A stretch of 36,443 bases of DNA from Streptomyces ossamyceticus (GCF_001418475.1 NZ_LIQX01000129.1:1-36443); one strand, 5' to 3'. Counted from the first letter of the stretch, positions 7,715-16,663 are shown. Made by a program: numbers and translations. The notes: generated by a model from the letters alone, not told the origin.

Positions 7715-9088
7715 ATGTTACTTTCCCCCTCGCTCCGGCGAGCTCGCGCGGTCGACGACCCGGCCTGGCACCCGGCCTCCTGGCGTGGACGGCCGGTGCA
7801 GCAGCAGCCGCCGTGGCCGGACCCCGACGAGGCGGCGGCGGTCTCCGACCGCCTGGCCGTCATGTCGGCCCTGACCACCCCGCACGACATACGCAACGTA
7901 CTCGCGGCCATGGTCCGGGTACAGGCCGGTGAGGCGTTCCTGCTGCAGGGCGGGGACTGCGCGGAGCCCTTCGGGCCGGAGGCCGTCGCGGGGGTCAGGG
8001 CCAAGCACCGGGCGCTGGGCGGCCTCGCCGAGCGCGTCAGCAACCGTCTGGACCTGCCGGTGGTCACCGTCGGCCGGGTCGCCGGACAGTTCGCCAAGCC
8101 GCGGTCCCGGCCCGTGGAGACGGTGGACGGTCAGGAGCTGCCGGCGTTCCGGGGACTGATGGTCAACGCCCCCGGTCCGAACACGTCCGACCGTACGCCG
8201 GACCCGCACCGCATGCTGTGCGGCTACTACACGGCGAAGGCGGTGCTGCACGAACTCGCCTCCCTGGCCCACTCCACCGCTCAGACCCTCGGCCCCCAGG
8301 TGTGGGACGCGCGGACGGCACGCGAGTTGCCGCACGTTCCGGGCCGGGCGTACGAGCACGACGGCTCCCTGCGTTCGATCGTTCCGGGCTACGGGCAGAC
8401 CCGCTGGTCCGAGGGGCCGGGTTGGCGGCACACCGGGCTGTGGACCAGTCACGAGGCGCTGCTCCTGGACTACGAGGAACCCCTGACCCGGCGGGACCCC
8501 CTCACCGGAGAATGGTTTCTTCTCTCCACGCACCTGCCGTGGATCGGGGACCGGACACGCCAGGTGGACGGCGCCCACGTGGCGTTCCTCGCGGGCATCT
8601 CCAACCCGGTCGCCTGCAAGATCGGCCCGGCCGCCGAACCCGACGACATCGTCCGGCTCTGCGAGCGACTCGACCCCTTCCGCAGGCCCGGCCGGCTCAC
8701 CCTGGTCTGCCGCATGGGCGCGAGCCAGGTCCGCGAACGCCTGCCCGCGCTGGTCTCCGCCGTACGCCGTGCCGGGCACCCCGTGATCTGGGTGTGCGAC
8801 CCGATGCACGGCAACACGACCACCACTGCCGGCGGCCTCAAGACCCGCCACCTCAAGACCATGGTCGACGAGGTCACCGGCTTCTTCGAGGTGCTGCGCG
8901 GGCTGGGGGAGTGGCCCGGGGGCGTCCATCTCGAGATGGCGGGTGGCGACGTGACCGAGTGCCTCGACGGCTCCCGCCTGACCGACGAGGCCCACCTCAC
9001 CGAGGCCTATCACACCCTGTGCGACCCCCGGCTCAACGACGAACAGGCACTGACGCTGGCCGACATGGTCGCCAAGCTGGCCGGCTGA
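7715..9088 (+). CDS. Class II (plant-type) 3-deoxy-D-arabino-heptulosonate 7-phosphate synthase
   Basis: This 457-residue protein condenses phosphoenolpyruvate and erythrose 4-phosphate, the entry step of the shikimate pathway. Class II signatures are plain: FLLQGGDCAEPF, GRVAGQFAKPRSRPVETVDG, KIGPAAEPDDIVRLCERLDP, VCDPMHGNTT and the C-terminal VHLEMAGGDVTECLDG. These contain the metal-binding Cys, His, Glu and Asp of the family. The ATG at 7715 has a GGAGGAA ribosome site and gives MLLSPSLRRARAVDDPAW. The second codon is TTA (7718-7720), the rare leucine codon read by bldA tRNA in Streptomyces, which suggests developmental control. An extra DAHP synthase beside pabAB is typical of clusters that draw heavily on chorismate. 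The next gene follows after a 176-bp repeat-containing spacer. Confidence 0.95.
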   Translation: MLLSPSLRRARAVDDPAWHPASWRGRPVQQQPPWPDPDEAAAVSDRLAVMSALTTPHDIRNVLAAMVRVQAGEAFLLQGGDCAEPFGPEAVAGVRAKHRALGGLAERVSNRLDLPVVTVGRVAGQFAKPRSRPVETVDGQELPAFRGLMVNAPGPNTSDRTPDPHRMLCGYYTAKAVLHELASLAHSTAQTLGPQVWDARTARELPHVPGRAYEHDGSLRSIVPGYGQTRWSEGPGWRHTGLWTSHEALLLDYEEPLTRRDPLTGEWFLLSTHLPWIGDRTRQVDGAHVAFLAGISNPVACKIGPAAEPDDIVRLCERLDPFRRPGRLTLVCRMGASQVRERLPALVSAVRRAGHPVIWVCDPMHGNTTTTAGGLKTRHLKTMVDEVTGFFEVLRGLGEWPGGVHLEMAGGDVTECLDGSRLTDEAHLTEAYHTLCDPRLNDEQALTLADMVAKLAG

Positions 9089-9106
9089 GGCCGCCGGGGC
9101 GCGTCT

Positions 9107-9200
9107 GCCTCACCACGCGGCCGTTCACCGCCTCGCCGCACAGGTCGTTCACCGGCCTCGCCATACGGCCGTTCACCGCCTCACCACGCGGCCCTTCACC
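9107..9200 (+). repeat. Four imperfect tandem copies of a 23-24 bp unit between DAHP synthase and pabAB
   Basis: The copies lie at 9107-9129, 9130-9153, 9154-9177 and 9178-9200. All begin with GCCTC or GGCCTC and end with TTCACC. The middle varies (for example CACGCGGCCG against GCACAGGTCG). The array fills most of the spacer and stops about 50 bases before the pabAB ribosome site. It is not in a plausible coding frame. It could be a tandem duplication, a set of protein-binding sites, or a structured leader. Confidence 0.75.
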
Positions 9201-9264
9201 GCCGCGCACCTCCCTTTCCGGGCCCGCCGGGTCCTTCCGCGCCGCTTCCCCGAGGAGAGCGACG

Positions 9265-11559
9265 ATGCGAACCCTGCTCATCGACAACTATGACTCCTAC
9301 ACCTACAACCTCTTCCAGCTCATCGCGCAGGTCAACGGCACCGAACCCGTCGTCCTCGCCAACGACGCCCCCGACTGCGACGGCATCGACCTCGCCGACT
9401 TCGACAACGTGGTGATCTCCCCGGGCCCGGGCAACCCGACGCGCGCCAAGGACTTCGGCGTCTGTGAACGGATCATCGCCTCGGCACCACTGCCCGTCCT
9501 GGGCGTGTGCCTGGGCCACCAGGGCATCGGCGCGGGCGAGGGCGCGGAGGTCGTCCGGGCCCCGGAGGCCCGGCACGGCCACCTGACCGCCGTACGACAC
9601 GACGGAGAGGGCCTCTTCAAGGGCATCCCTCAAGGCTTCACCGCCGTCCGCTACCACTCGCTGTGCCTGCGCGAGCCGCTGCCGCCCGCGCTGGCGGCCG
9701 TCGCGTGGGCGGAGGACGGAGTGCTGATGGGCATCCGCCACCGTGAACGTCCCGTGTGGGGCGTGCAGTTCCATCCCGAGTCGGTCGCGACGGAGTTCGG
9801 GCACGAACTGCTGGCCAACTTCCGGGACCTCACGGAGCAGTTCCACACAGCTGACCGTCGCTCACCGGCCCGCACCCCGGCCGTGCGCCTCCCACAGCCC
9901 ACCGCCCCGCACCCCGCACCGTCCACGGCACCCGGCCCCACGCTCACGCAGTCCTCGACGTCCGCCGAAGCCCGTCCCTCGACGCCACAGGCCGGCGAAC
10001 GAAGCCGGCACAGCGGGCTGCCTGCCCAGAGCGGGCAACTGCACGCCCCACGGCGCTCCTACCGGCTGCGCACACGGATCATCGACTCCGCGGTGAACAC
10101 CGAGGCCGCCTTCCACCGGCTGTTCGCCTCCTCCTCGCACGCCTTCTGGCTCGACAGCTCCCTGGTCGACCCCCGGCTGTCCCGCTTCTCCTTCCTCGGG
10201 GACGCCTCGGGGCCCCTGTCCGAGGTCGTCCGCTACCGCGTCGGCGAGGGCACGGTCGACGTGACCGAGGCCGGGCGCCGGCCACGGAGGATCGACGGCG
10301 ACGTCTTCGACCACCTGCAGTCCGTGCTGCACAGCCGCCGGGTCGACGATCCAGGGCTGCCCCTCGACTTCACCTGCGGCTACGTCGGGTACTTCGGCTA
10401 CGAACTGAAGGCCGACTGCGGCTCCACCGCCAAACACACCGCGCCGACCCCCGACGCGTACTGGATCTTCGCCGACCGGATGATCGCGGTCGACCACCAG
10501 CAGGGCGTCACCTACCTGCTCTGCCTCACCGACGGCGCCCTGCGCTCCGACATGGAGGCGACCCGCTGGTTGGAGCAGACCGCGGCGACACTCGCCGCGC
10601 TGCCCCGGCCCCGGCCGTCACTCGTTCCCGAACGCGTCACCGTGGACGCCGCACGACTGGAACCGGCGCTGGTCCGCGACCGGGAGCGATACCTCGCCGA
10701 CATCGAGGAGTGCAAGCGGCAACTGCTCGCCGGGGAGAGTTACGAGATCTGCCTGACCAACGCCGTCCACCTGCCCCGCCCCGCCGACGGGCTGCGCTTC
10801 TACCAGGCGATGCGCCGCTACAACCCGGCCCCCTACTCGGCGTACCTGCGCCTGGGTGAGGTCGAGATCGCCTCGTCCTCACCGGAGCGCTTCCTGAGGG
10901 TGACCCGCGACGGCACGGTCGAGAGCAAGCCGATCAAGGGGACCGCACCGCGCGGCGCCACCGAGGAGGAGGACGCCCGCCTGCGCCGGGAACTCACGAC
11001 CAGCGCCAAGACCCGGGCCGAGAACCTCATGATCGTGGACCTGCTGCGCAACGACCTCGGCCGAGTCTGCGAGGTCGGCAGCGTCACGGTGCCCCGGCTG
11101 ATGAAGACGGAGACCTACGCCACCGTGCACCAGCTCGTGTCCACGGTCCGTGGCAGACTGCGCGCCGACGTGGACGCCATCGACTGCGTCCGGGCCTGTT
11201 TCCCCGGCGGATCCATGACCGGCGCACCGAAGCTCCGGACGCTGGACATCATCGACGCGCTCGAGACCCAGGCCCGCGGCGTGTACTCCGGCACCATCGG
11301 CTTCCTCGCCTGCAACGGCACCGCGGACCTCAACATCGTGATCCGCACCGCCGTCATGACGGGCGACCAGCTGCACGTGGGCGCGGGGGGCGCCATCGTC
11401 CTCGACTCGGACGCCGTCGAGGAGTACGACGAGATGCTGCTCAAGGCGACGGCACCGCTCCGCGCCCTGCTGGCGGGCGCCCTGGACGCGGACACCGCGG
11501 CACCCCGCGGCACGCAGCAGGCCAGGGCGGCCGGAACAGCCGCGCTGGACGACCGATGA
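9265..11559 (+). CDS. pabAB: 4-amino-4-deoxychorismate synthase, fused PabA-PabB
   Basis: The 764-residue fusion joins a class I glutamine amidotransferase (about residues 1-195) to a chorismate-binding domain (about 265-745) through a disordered Pro/Ser/Thr linker. In the first part, IDNYDSYTYNLFQL opens the domain, the nucleophile is C82 in GVCLGHQ, and the His-Glu pair is in QFHPES. In the second part, K558 in PIKGTAPRG is the residue that in PabB forms the covalent intermediate and separates aminodeoxychorismate synthases from anthranilate synthases. LLRNDLGRVCEVGSV and PGGSMTGAPK complete the family signature. It makes 4-amino-4-deoxychorismate from chorismate and glutamine. The ATG at 9265 has a GAGGAG site. 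Its stop overlaps the nitrate reductase start as ATGA, so the two are translationally coupled. Such fused forms are common in antibiotic clusters as well as in folate synthesis. Confidence 0.95.
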   Translation: MRTLLIDNYDSYTYNLFQLIAQVNGTEPVVLANDAPDCDGIDLADFDNVVISPGPGNPTRAKDFGVCERIIASAPLPVLGVCLGHQGIGAGEGAEVVRAPEARHGHLTAVRHDGEGLFKGIPQGFTAVRYHSLCLREPLPPALAAVAWAEDGVLMGIRHRERPVWGVQFHPESVATEFGHELLANFRDLTEQFHTADRRSPARTPAVRLPQPTAPHPAPSTAPGPTLTQSSTSAEARPSTPQAGERSRHSGLPAQSGQLHAPRRSYRLRTRIIDSAVNTEAAFHRLFASSSHAFWLDSSLVDPRLSRFSFLGDASGPLSEVVRYRVGEGTVDVTEAGRRPRRIDGDVFDHLQSVLHSRRVDDPGLPLDFTCGYVGYFGYELKADCGSTAKHTAPTPDAYWIFADRMIAVDHQQGVTYLLCLTDGALRSDMEATRWLEQTAATLAALPRPRPSLVPERVTVDAARLEPALVRDRERYLADIEECKRQLLAGESYEICLTNAVHLPRPADGLRFYQAMRRYNPAPYSAYLRLGEVEIASSSPERFLRVTRDGTVESKPIKGTAPRGATEEEDARLRRELTTSAKTRAENLMIVDLLRNDLGRVCEVGSVTVPRLMKTETYATVHQLVSTVRGRLRADVDAIDCVRACFPGGSMTGAPKLRTLDIIDALETQARGVYSGTIGFLACNGTADLNIVIRTAVMTGDQLHVGAGGAIVLDSDAVEEYDEMLLKATAPLRALLAGALDADTAAPRGTQQARAAGTAALDDR

Positions 11560-13787
11560 CCGAGCCGACGGGCACCCCGACGCACTGCCCCTACTGCTCG
11601 CTCCAGTGCGGGATGGTCCTGCGACCCACCGACGACCGCACGGACCACGCGGGACCTCTCGCACCCGCAACACCCACCACGCCGGCCACTCCGCTCTCCG
11701 TCGAGGAGTGGCCCGGCTTCCCCGTCAACCGGGGCGCGCTCTGCGGAAAGGGCCGCAGCGCCGCCGACCTGCTGAACCCGGCCGTACGCCTCACCACTCC
11801 ACTGGTCCGCGACCGGCCCGGCGCGCCCCTGCGCCCCGCGACCTGGAACGAGGCGTTGGACCGGGTCGCGGCGGGGGTCCGCCGGATCCGTGACGGGCAC
11901 GGCGCCGCAGCCGTCGGCGTGTTCGGCGGCGGCGGGCTGACCAACGAGAAGGCGTACCTGCTGGGCAAGTTCGCCAGGGTCGCCCTGAGAACACCGTCGA
12001 TCGACTACAACGGCCGGTTCTGCATGTCCTCGGCCGCCACCGCCTCGAACCGGGCCTTCGGCCTGGACCGGGGACTGCCGTTCCCGCTGGCCGACATCGC
12101 CGCGACGGACTGCGTGCTGCTCGTCGGCAGCAACCTCGCGGACACCATGCCGCCCGCCCTGCGATACCTGACCGAGCTGACCGGGCGCGGCGGCCGGCTG
12201 ATCGTGGTGGACCCACGCCGCACCCGCACGGCGGCGCAGGCCCACCTGCACCTCCAGCCCCTGCCCGGAAGCGACCTGGCCCTGGCGCTCGGCATGCTGC
12301 ACATCGCCATCGAGGGGGGCCTGGTGGACACGGAGTTCGTGGCACGGCGCACGACCGGCTTCGAGGCCGTGCGCACGATCGCCATGGACCACTGGCCGAC
12401 CCGCGTGGAACGGCTGACCGGTGTACCGGTGCACCAACTCCGCCAAGCGGTACAGACGTTGGCCGCCGCACCCGCCGCCATGGTGCTGACCGCGCGGGGC
12501 AGCGAACAGCACAGCAAGGGCACCGACACCGTGCACGGCTGGATCAACCTGTGCCTGGCCCTGGGCAAGGCCGGCCGCCCCCGCAGCGGCTACGGGTGCC
12601 TGACCGGCCAGGGCAACGGCCAGGGAGGCCGCGAACACGGCCAGAAGGCCGACCAGTTGCCCGGCTACCGGAGCCTGACCGACCCCGCGGCGCGCGAGCA
12701 CGTGGCGCACGTGTGGGGGATCGATCCGGCCGACCTGCCGGGCCCGGGCCGCTCGGCGTACGAACTGCTCGACAGCGCCGGAACGCCCGGCGGCGTACGG
12801 GCGTTGCTGGTCTTCGGCTCCAACCCGGTCGTGTCCGCGCCCCGGGCCGCCCATGTCGAGGAGCGGCTGCGGGCGCTGGACCTGCTGGTCGTGAGCGACG
12901 TCGTGCTGTCGGAGACGGCCGCGCTCGCCGACGTCGTCCTGCCGTCGGCCCAGTGGGCGGAGGAGACGGGCACGCTGACCAACCTGGAGGGCAGGGTGGT
13001 GCTGCGCCGCAGGGCCGTCGACCCGCCGCCCCAGGTGCGCACCGATCTGCAGATCCTCTCCGCGCTGGCCGACCGGCTGGGCGTCCACCACGGGTTCCCC
13101 GCCGAACCCCGAGCCGTCTTCGAGGAGTTGCGGCGCGCCTCCGCCGGCGGCCCGGCCGACTACTCGGGTATCAGCTACGAGCGGATCACCGGCGAGGAGG
13201 GAGTGTTCTGGCCGTGCCCCGGCGAGGAGCACCCGGGTACGCCCCGGCTCTTCCTGGACTCCTTCGCGACCCCGGACGGCCGCGCCCGCATGGTGGCCGT
13301 GGACTACCGTCCGGTCGCCGAACCTCCCGACGAGCGATATCCGCTGTACCTGGTGACCGGGCGGGTGCTGGCCCACTATCAGAGCGGGGCACAGACCCGA
13401 CGGGTGCCCGCGCTGCGGGCCGCCGAGCCCGGGCCGTTCGTCGAGCTCCATCCGCATCTCGCCGACCGGCTCGGCGTGGCCGAGGGCGACCAGGTGGCCG
13501 TGGTCAGCCGGCGGGGCCGCGCCGTCGCCCCGGCCCGGCTCAGTACCGCGATCCGCTCGGACGTGGTGTTCATGCCGTTCCACTGGGCCGGGCCCGGGCG
13601 GGCCAACACGGTCACCAACCCGGCGCTCGACCCGCTCTCCGGCATGCCCGAGTTCAAGGTGTGCGCCGTACGTCTGGAACCGGTGACCGCCCGCGTCCCG
13701 GACCCGGCCCACACGAACGTCCGGCACATCGTCGCGCACGGGGAAGCGGCCCCGCACGCCGCCGCCCCCGTGATCTCACGGACCTGA
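11556..13787 (+). CDS. nasA: Molybdopterin nitrate reductase, assimilatory-type catalytic subunit
   Basis: The 743-residue protein belongs to the Mo-bisMGD reductase family. The N-terminal [4Fe-4S] cysteines are C11, C14 and C18 in CPYCSLQC and C63 in RGALCGKGRS; the gap before C63 is longer than usual. The molybdenum ligand is C156 in NGRFCMSSAATASNRAFG, the arrangement of NarB/NasA nitrate reductases. Further matches are RGSEQHSKGTDTVHGWINLC, GCLTGQGNGQGGREHGQKAD and the C-terminal HWAGPGRANTVTNPALDP. It reduces nitrate to nitrite in the cytoplasm; there is no Tat signal. It lacks the C-terminal Bfd domain of some NasA proteins. The following two flavoproteins look like its electron donors, and NarK is upstream. 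A formate dehydrogenase is less likely on these motifs. It overlaps pabAB by 4 bases. Confidence 0.92.
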   Translation: MTEPTGTPTHCPYCSLQCGMVLRPTDDRTDHAGPLAPATPTTPATPLSVEEWPGFPVNRGALCGKGRSAADLLNPAVRLTTPLVRDRPGAPLRPATWNEALDRVAAGVRRIRDGHGAAAVGVFGGGGLTNEKAYLLGKFARVALRTPSIDYNGRFCMSSAATASNRAFGLDRGLPFPLADIAATDCVLLVGSNLADTMPPALRYLTELTGRGGRLIVVDPRRTRTAAQAHLHLQPLPGSDLALALGMLHIAIEGGLVDTEFVARRTTGFEAVRTIAMDHWPTRVERLTGVPVHQLRQAVQTLAAAPAAMVLTARGSEQHSKGTDTVHGWINLCLALGKAGRPRSGYGCLTGQGNGQGGREHGQKADQLPGYRSLTDPAAREHVAHVWGIDPADLPGPGRSAYELLDSAGTPGGVRALLVFGSNPVVSAPRAAHVEERLRALDLLVVSDVVLSETAALADVVLPSAQWAEETGTLTNLEGRVVLRRRAVDPPPQVRTDLQILSALADRLGVHHGFPAEPRAVFEELRRASAGGPADYSGISYERITGEEGVFWPCPGEEHPGTPRLFLDSFATPDGRARMVAVDYRPVAEPPDERYPLYLVTGRVLAHYQSGAQTRRVPALRAAEPGPFVELHPHLADRLGVAEGDQVAVVSRRGRAVAPARLSTAIRSDVVFMPFHWAGPGRANTVTNPALDPLSGMPEFKVCAVRLEPVTARVPDPAHTNVRHIVAHGEAAPHAAAPVISRT

Positions 13788-13802
13788 CCCAGGAGGTAAC
13801 CC

Positions 13803-15041
13803 ATGGGAAGGAGCGTCGGCCGCCGCGTGGTGGTGGTGGGGCAGGGCATGGCGGGCGCCCGCTTCGCCCGCCGACTCGCGGCCTGGGCCCCGGACGTCCG
13901 GATCACCGTCTACGACACCGAGGCCCGCCCCGGCTACAACCGCCTGCTGCTCACCGGGGTCCTGGCGGGCCGTCACCGGCCCGAGGACATCTCACCGCCC
14001 CAGGTGCCCGGCATCGAGGTCCGCGCCGGCGTCCACCTCGTCGCGGTGAACCGGAACACCCGCACCGTCATCGCCTCCGACGGGACCGCGCAGCCCTACG
14101 ACACGCTGGTGCTGGCGACCGGCAGCAGCCCCACCCACCCCTGGAGGCCAGGGCGAGCGGGGGACGGACGGCCGCTGCACACCCTGACCGACTGCCTGCG
14201 GCTGCGCGAGGACACCAGAAGAGGACGTACGTCGGTCGTCGTCGGCGGGGGCCTGCTGGGGGTCGAGACCGCGCTCACCCTGGCGGCACGCGGCCAGGAC
14301 GTGACCCTCGTCCACCGCGGCCGGCATCTCATCGACCGCCGTCTCGACGCCGCGGCCGGTGCCATGCTCCGGGCGGTGCTCCGCGACTGCGGGATCACCG
14401 TCCGGACCGGCGCCTCGGCCTGCGCTCCGCTGCGCGAGCCGGGCGCCACCGGCGTGGTGCTGGACGACTCCTCGGTGGTGTCCGCCGACACCACGGTGAT
14501 CGCCTGCGGCGTCACCCCACGCGTCGGCCTCGCCCGTGCCGCCGGACTCGCGGTGAACAAGGGCCTGATCGTCGACGACGCCCTGCGCAGCGTCACCGAC
14601 CCGTCCGTCCACGCCATCGGCGCCTGCGCCGAGCACCGCGGGGTCGTCCACGACACGGCGCTGCCCGCCTGGGAGCAGGCCGACGTCCTGGCCGCGCGCC
14701 TGTCCGGCCGCGACCGCGGCGCCACCTACCGCGGCACCCGGGTCCTCACCCGCCTCGCCGCGGCGCCGGTCGACCTGGCGGTGTTCGGAGTGAGCAGGAC
14801 CGACGGGCCCACCACACGAGGGCCGGCGGCGCCCGCCCGACCGGACATCGACGTGGTGTGCCTGTCGGACGCCGTACGCCGGACCTACAAGAAGGTCGTC
14901 ACCCGGGGGAACCGGGTCGTGGGCGGCATCCTCCTCGGCGACCTGTCCACGGTCGACGTGGTCCGCCGCGCCTACGAGGAGGCCGTACCCCTGCCGCAGA
15001 ACCGCGTCCACCTTGTCTCGGCCGCCGGAGCGGCATCGTGA
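13803..15041 (+). CDS. FAD/NAD(P) oxidoreductase, NasB/NirB N-terminal-like electron-transfer flavoprotein (first half)
   Basis: This 412-residue protein has two Rossmann motifs, VVVVGQGMAGARFARRL for FAD and [16 protein letters not shown] for NAD(P), and the pyridine nucleotide-disulfide reductase layout in between. The FAD-ribose segment is degraded (HAIGACAEHRGVVHDTALPA). In NirB and NasB a flavoprotein like this passes NADH electrons to the reductase. It begins 15 bases after nasA behind a perfect AGGAGGT ribosome site. It has no iron-sulphur cysteines and no sirohaem domain. The next gene encodes a related protein with a Bfd domain, so the two together resemble a NasB electron-transfer subunit split in two. 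A role outside nitrate reduction is possible but less likely from the context. Confidence 0.88.
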   Translation: MGRSVGRRVVVVGQGMAGARFARRLAAWAPDVRITVYDTEARPGYNRLLLTGVLAGRHRPEDISPPQVPGIEVRAGVHLVAVNRNTRTVIASDGTAQPYDTLVLATGSSPTHPWRPGRAGDGRPLHTLTDCLRLREDTRRGRTSVVVGGGLLGVETALTLAARGQDVTLVHRGRHLIDRRLDAAAGAMLRAVLRDCGITVRTGASACAPLREPGATGVVLDDSSVVSADTTVIACGVTPRVGLARAAGLAVNKGLIVDDALRSVTDPSVHAIGACAEHRGVVHDTALPAWEQADVLAARLSGRDRGATYRGTRVLTRLAAAPVDLAVFGVSRTDGPTTRGPAAPARPDIDVVCLSDAVRRTYKKVVTRGNRVVGGILLGDLSTVDVVRRAYEEAVPLPQNRVHLVSAAGAAS

Positions 15042-16486
15042 ACGAGCGTCTGGTGCTGGTCGGCTACGGGATGACGGGCCACCGGCTGCTCACGGCACTG
15101 CGAGCCGCGGGCGCGCCGCATCGCCGACAGGTCACGGTCCTCGCGGAGGAGACCCGGCCCGCCTACGACCGGATCCGGCTCTCCGAGTGCCTGCGCGGCA
15201 CCCGCCCGGAGACACTCCTGCTCGACGACGTCACGCCCGGCGGTGACGGCGCCGGTGTCCGCGTCCACCTCGGCGACCCGGTCGTGGCCCTCGACCGCGC
15301 CGGGCGCCTGGTCACCACGGCCTCCGGCCGCACCCTCGGCTACGACGTCCTGGTCCTGGCCACCGGATCCCGCCCCTACGTGCCCGAGGTGCCCGGGGCC
15401 CGCGCGGAGGGGTGCTGCGGCTACCGGACCGTCGAGGACGCGGCGGCCATCCGCGCCCGGGCCGCCCGAGCGCGCACCGCGGCCGTGGTCGGCGGGGGAC
15501 TCCTGGGGCTGGAGGCCGCCGGAGCGCTGCGCGCACTCGTTCCCGACACCCACGTCGTGGAGTTCGCACCCTGGCTGATGCACCGCCAGCTCGACGAGCA
15601 GGGCGGACGCACCCTGCGCCGCCACATCGAGGACCTCGGTGTGACGGTGCACACCGGCACCCGCGTCACACAGATCACGACCGACGAGCACGGCCGGGCG
15701 TCCGGACTGCGGCTCGCGACGCCCGACGGGGATCCGCTCCCCGGCGTCGACGCCGACCTCGTCGTCTTCGCCGCCGGAGTACGGCCACGCGACGAACTCG
15801 CCCGGAACTGCGGGCTCGTCGTGGACCCCGGTGGCGGCATCGTCGTCGACGAGTCATGCCGCACCAGCGATCCCCGTATCCACGCCATCGGCGAGTGCGC
15901 GCTCACCCCGGACGGCCGGGTGCACGCCCTCGCCGCCCCCGGCTTCGCGATGGCCGATGTCGTCGCCGATCTGCTGCTCGGCACGCCGTCCGCCTTCACC
16001 GGAGCGGACACCTCGACCAGCCTGAAGCTGCTCGACGTGGCCGTGGCGAGCTTCGGGGACGCCCTCGGCGACACCCCCGGCGCACACGAGGTGCGCTACC
16101 TGGACACCGCGGCCGGCGTGTACCGGAACCTGCGCGTGGGCGACGACGGCCGACTGCTCGGCGGCGTCCTCGTCGGCGACTCGTCCGGCTACGCGGCCCT
16201 GCGCTCCCTGGCAGGTGCCGGCGTCCCGCGGGCCTCCTCGGTCGGGGACCTGGTCGTCCCGGGCCCGGCGGGACCGGCCGTCGCCGGACGGATACCGGAC
16301 GACGCGACCGCCTGCTTCTGCCACAACGTGTCGGCCGGCACCGTGCGTCGCGCCGCCGCGGCGGACGGCCGCCCGGACCTGGACGAGGTGCGGAGGCGGA
16401 CCCGCGCGGGGACCGGATGCGGCAGCTGCGTGCCCGCCCTGGCGTCGCTGATCGACGAACAGCTCACCGCGCATGACCACGGATGA
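15038..16486 (+). CDS. FAD/NAD(P) oxidoreductase with C-terminal Bfd [2Fe-2S] domain, NasB-like (second half)
   Basis: The 482-residue product starts at a GTG (15038) that overlaps the previous TGA as GTGA. It has [14 protein letters not shown] for [21 protein letters not shown] for NAD(P), and [20 protein letters not shown] for the flavin pyrophosphate. The C-terminal Bfd-like domain has a C426-F-C428 pair and a C461-G-S-C464 pair, the four cysteine ligands of a [2Fe-2S] cluster. The architecture equals the front half of NirB and most of NasB, but the sirohaem/[4Fe-4S] reductase domain is absent. It should move NAD(P)H electrons to the nitrate reductase. As the cluster offers no nitrite reductase, nitrite would be the end product of this branch. 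The 3' end overlaps a leftover gene fragment on the other strand. Confidence 0.9.
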   Translation: MNERLVLVGYGMTGHRLLTALRAAGAPHRRQVTVLAEETRPAYDRIRLSECLRGTRPETLLLDDVTPGGDGAGVRVHLGDPVVALDRAGRLVTTASGRTLGYDVLVLATGSRPYVPEVPGARAEGCCGYRTVEDAAAIRARAARARTAAVVGGGLLGLEAAGALRALVPDTHVVEFAPWLMHRQLDEQGGRTLRRHIEDLGVTVHTGTRVTQITTDEHGRASGLRLATPDGDPLPGVDADLVVFAAGVRPRDELARNCGLVVDPGGGIVVDESCRTSDPRIHAIGECALTPDGRVHALAAPGFAMADVVADLLLGTPSAFTGADTSTSLKLLDVAVASFGDALGDTPGAHEVRYLDTAAGVYRNLRVGDDGRLLGGVLVGDSSGYAALRSLAGAGVPRASSVGDLVVPGPAGPAVAGRIPDDATACFCHNVSAGTVRRAAAADGRPDLDEVRRRTRAGTGCGSCVPALASLIDEQLTAHDHG

Positions 16487-16640
16487 GATCGGCGGCCTTC
16501 TCACCGATCATGATGGTGGCCGCGTTCGTGTTGCCGCGCACCAGGGTCGGCATCACCGACGCGTCCACCACCCGCAGACCGTCGACACCGAGGACCCTCA
16601 GTCGGGGGTCCACCACGTCACCGATCGCACACTCCTCCTG
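16464..16640 (-). pseudogene. Remnant C-terminus of a GMC oxidoreductase (choline/alcohol dehydrogenase type)
   Basis: On the minus strand a frame ending at 16464 reads [20 protein letters not shown], then [20 protein letters not shown] and DLIRGHAR before the stop. This is the highly conserved flavin-proximal end of GMC oxidoreductases (choline, betaine-type and aryl-alcohol oxidases or dehydrogenases). No other part of the enzyme is nearby. Upstream the frame reads [12 protein letters not shown] and soon runs into the MocR gene. The last bases overlap the 3' end of the Bfd flavoprotein gene. It is a truncated fossil of a gene that once ran leftward here. No complete gene is seen, so it is called a pseudogene. 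Confidence 0.72.
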
Positions 16641-16663
16641 GTGGGCGTCGATGTGAGTCGGCG

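Noticed and set aside
9107..9200. CRISPR array
   Set aside because: The units are directly adjacent without unique spacers, and no cas genes are near.
8218..9264. A long open frame reading through the DAHP synthase gene and joining the pabAB frame
   Set aside because: This part is an Arg/Pro-rich shadow of the DAHP synthase gene. The true pabAB begins at the ATG at 9265 with its own ribosome site.
11115..13757. An 880-codon minus-strand frame opposite nasA
   Set aside because: Its composition is Gly/Arg/Gln/His-rich with no domain signature. It mirrors a confirmed gene.
12551..15037. A long open frame that continues into the second flavoprotein gene
   Set aside because: It is a high-GC shadow of nasA and the first flavoprotein gene. 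The real start is the GTG at 15038.
13803..16486. Calling the two flavoproteins an NADH nitrite reductase (NirB)
   Set aside because: The sirohaem/[4Fe-4S] domain and its cysteines are absent; only the flavin, NAD(P) and Bfd parts exist.
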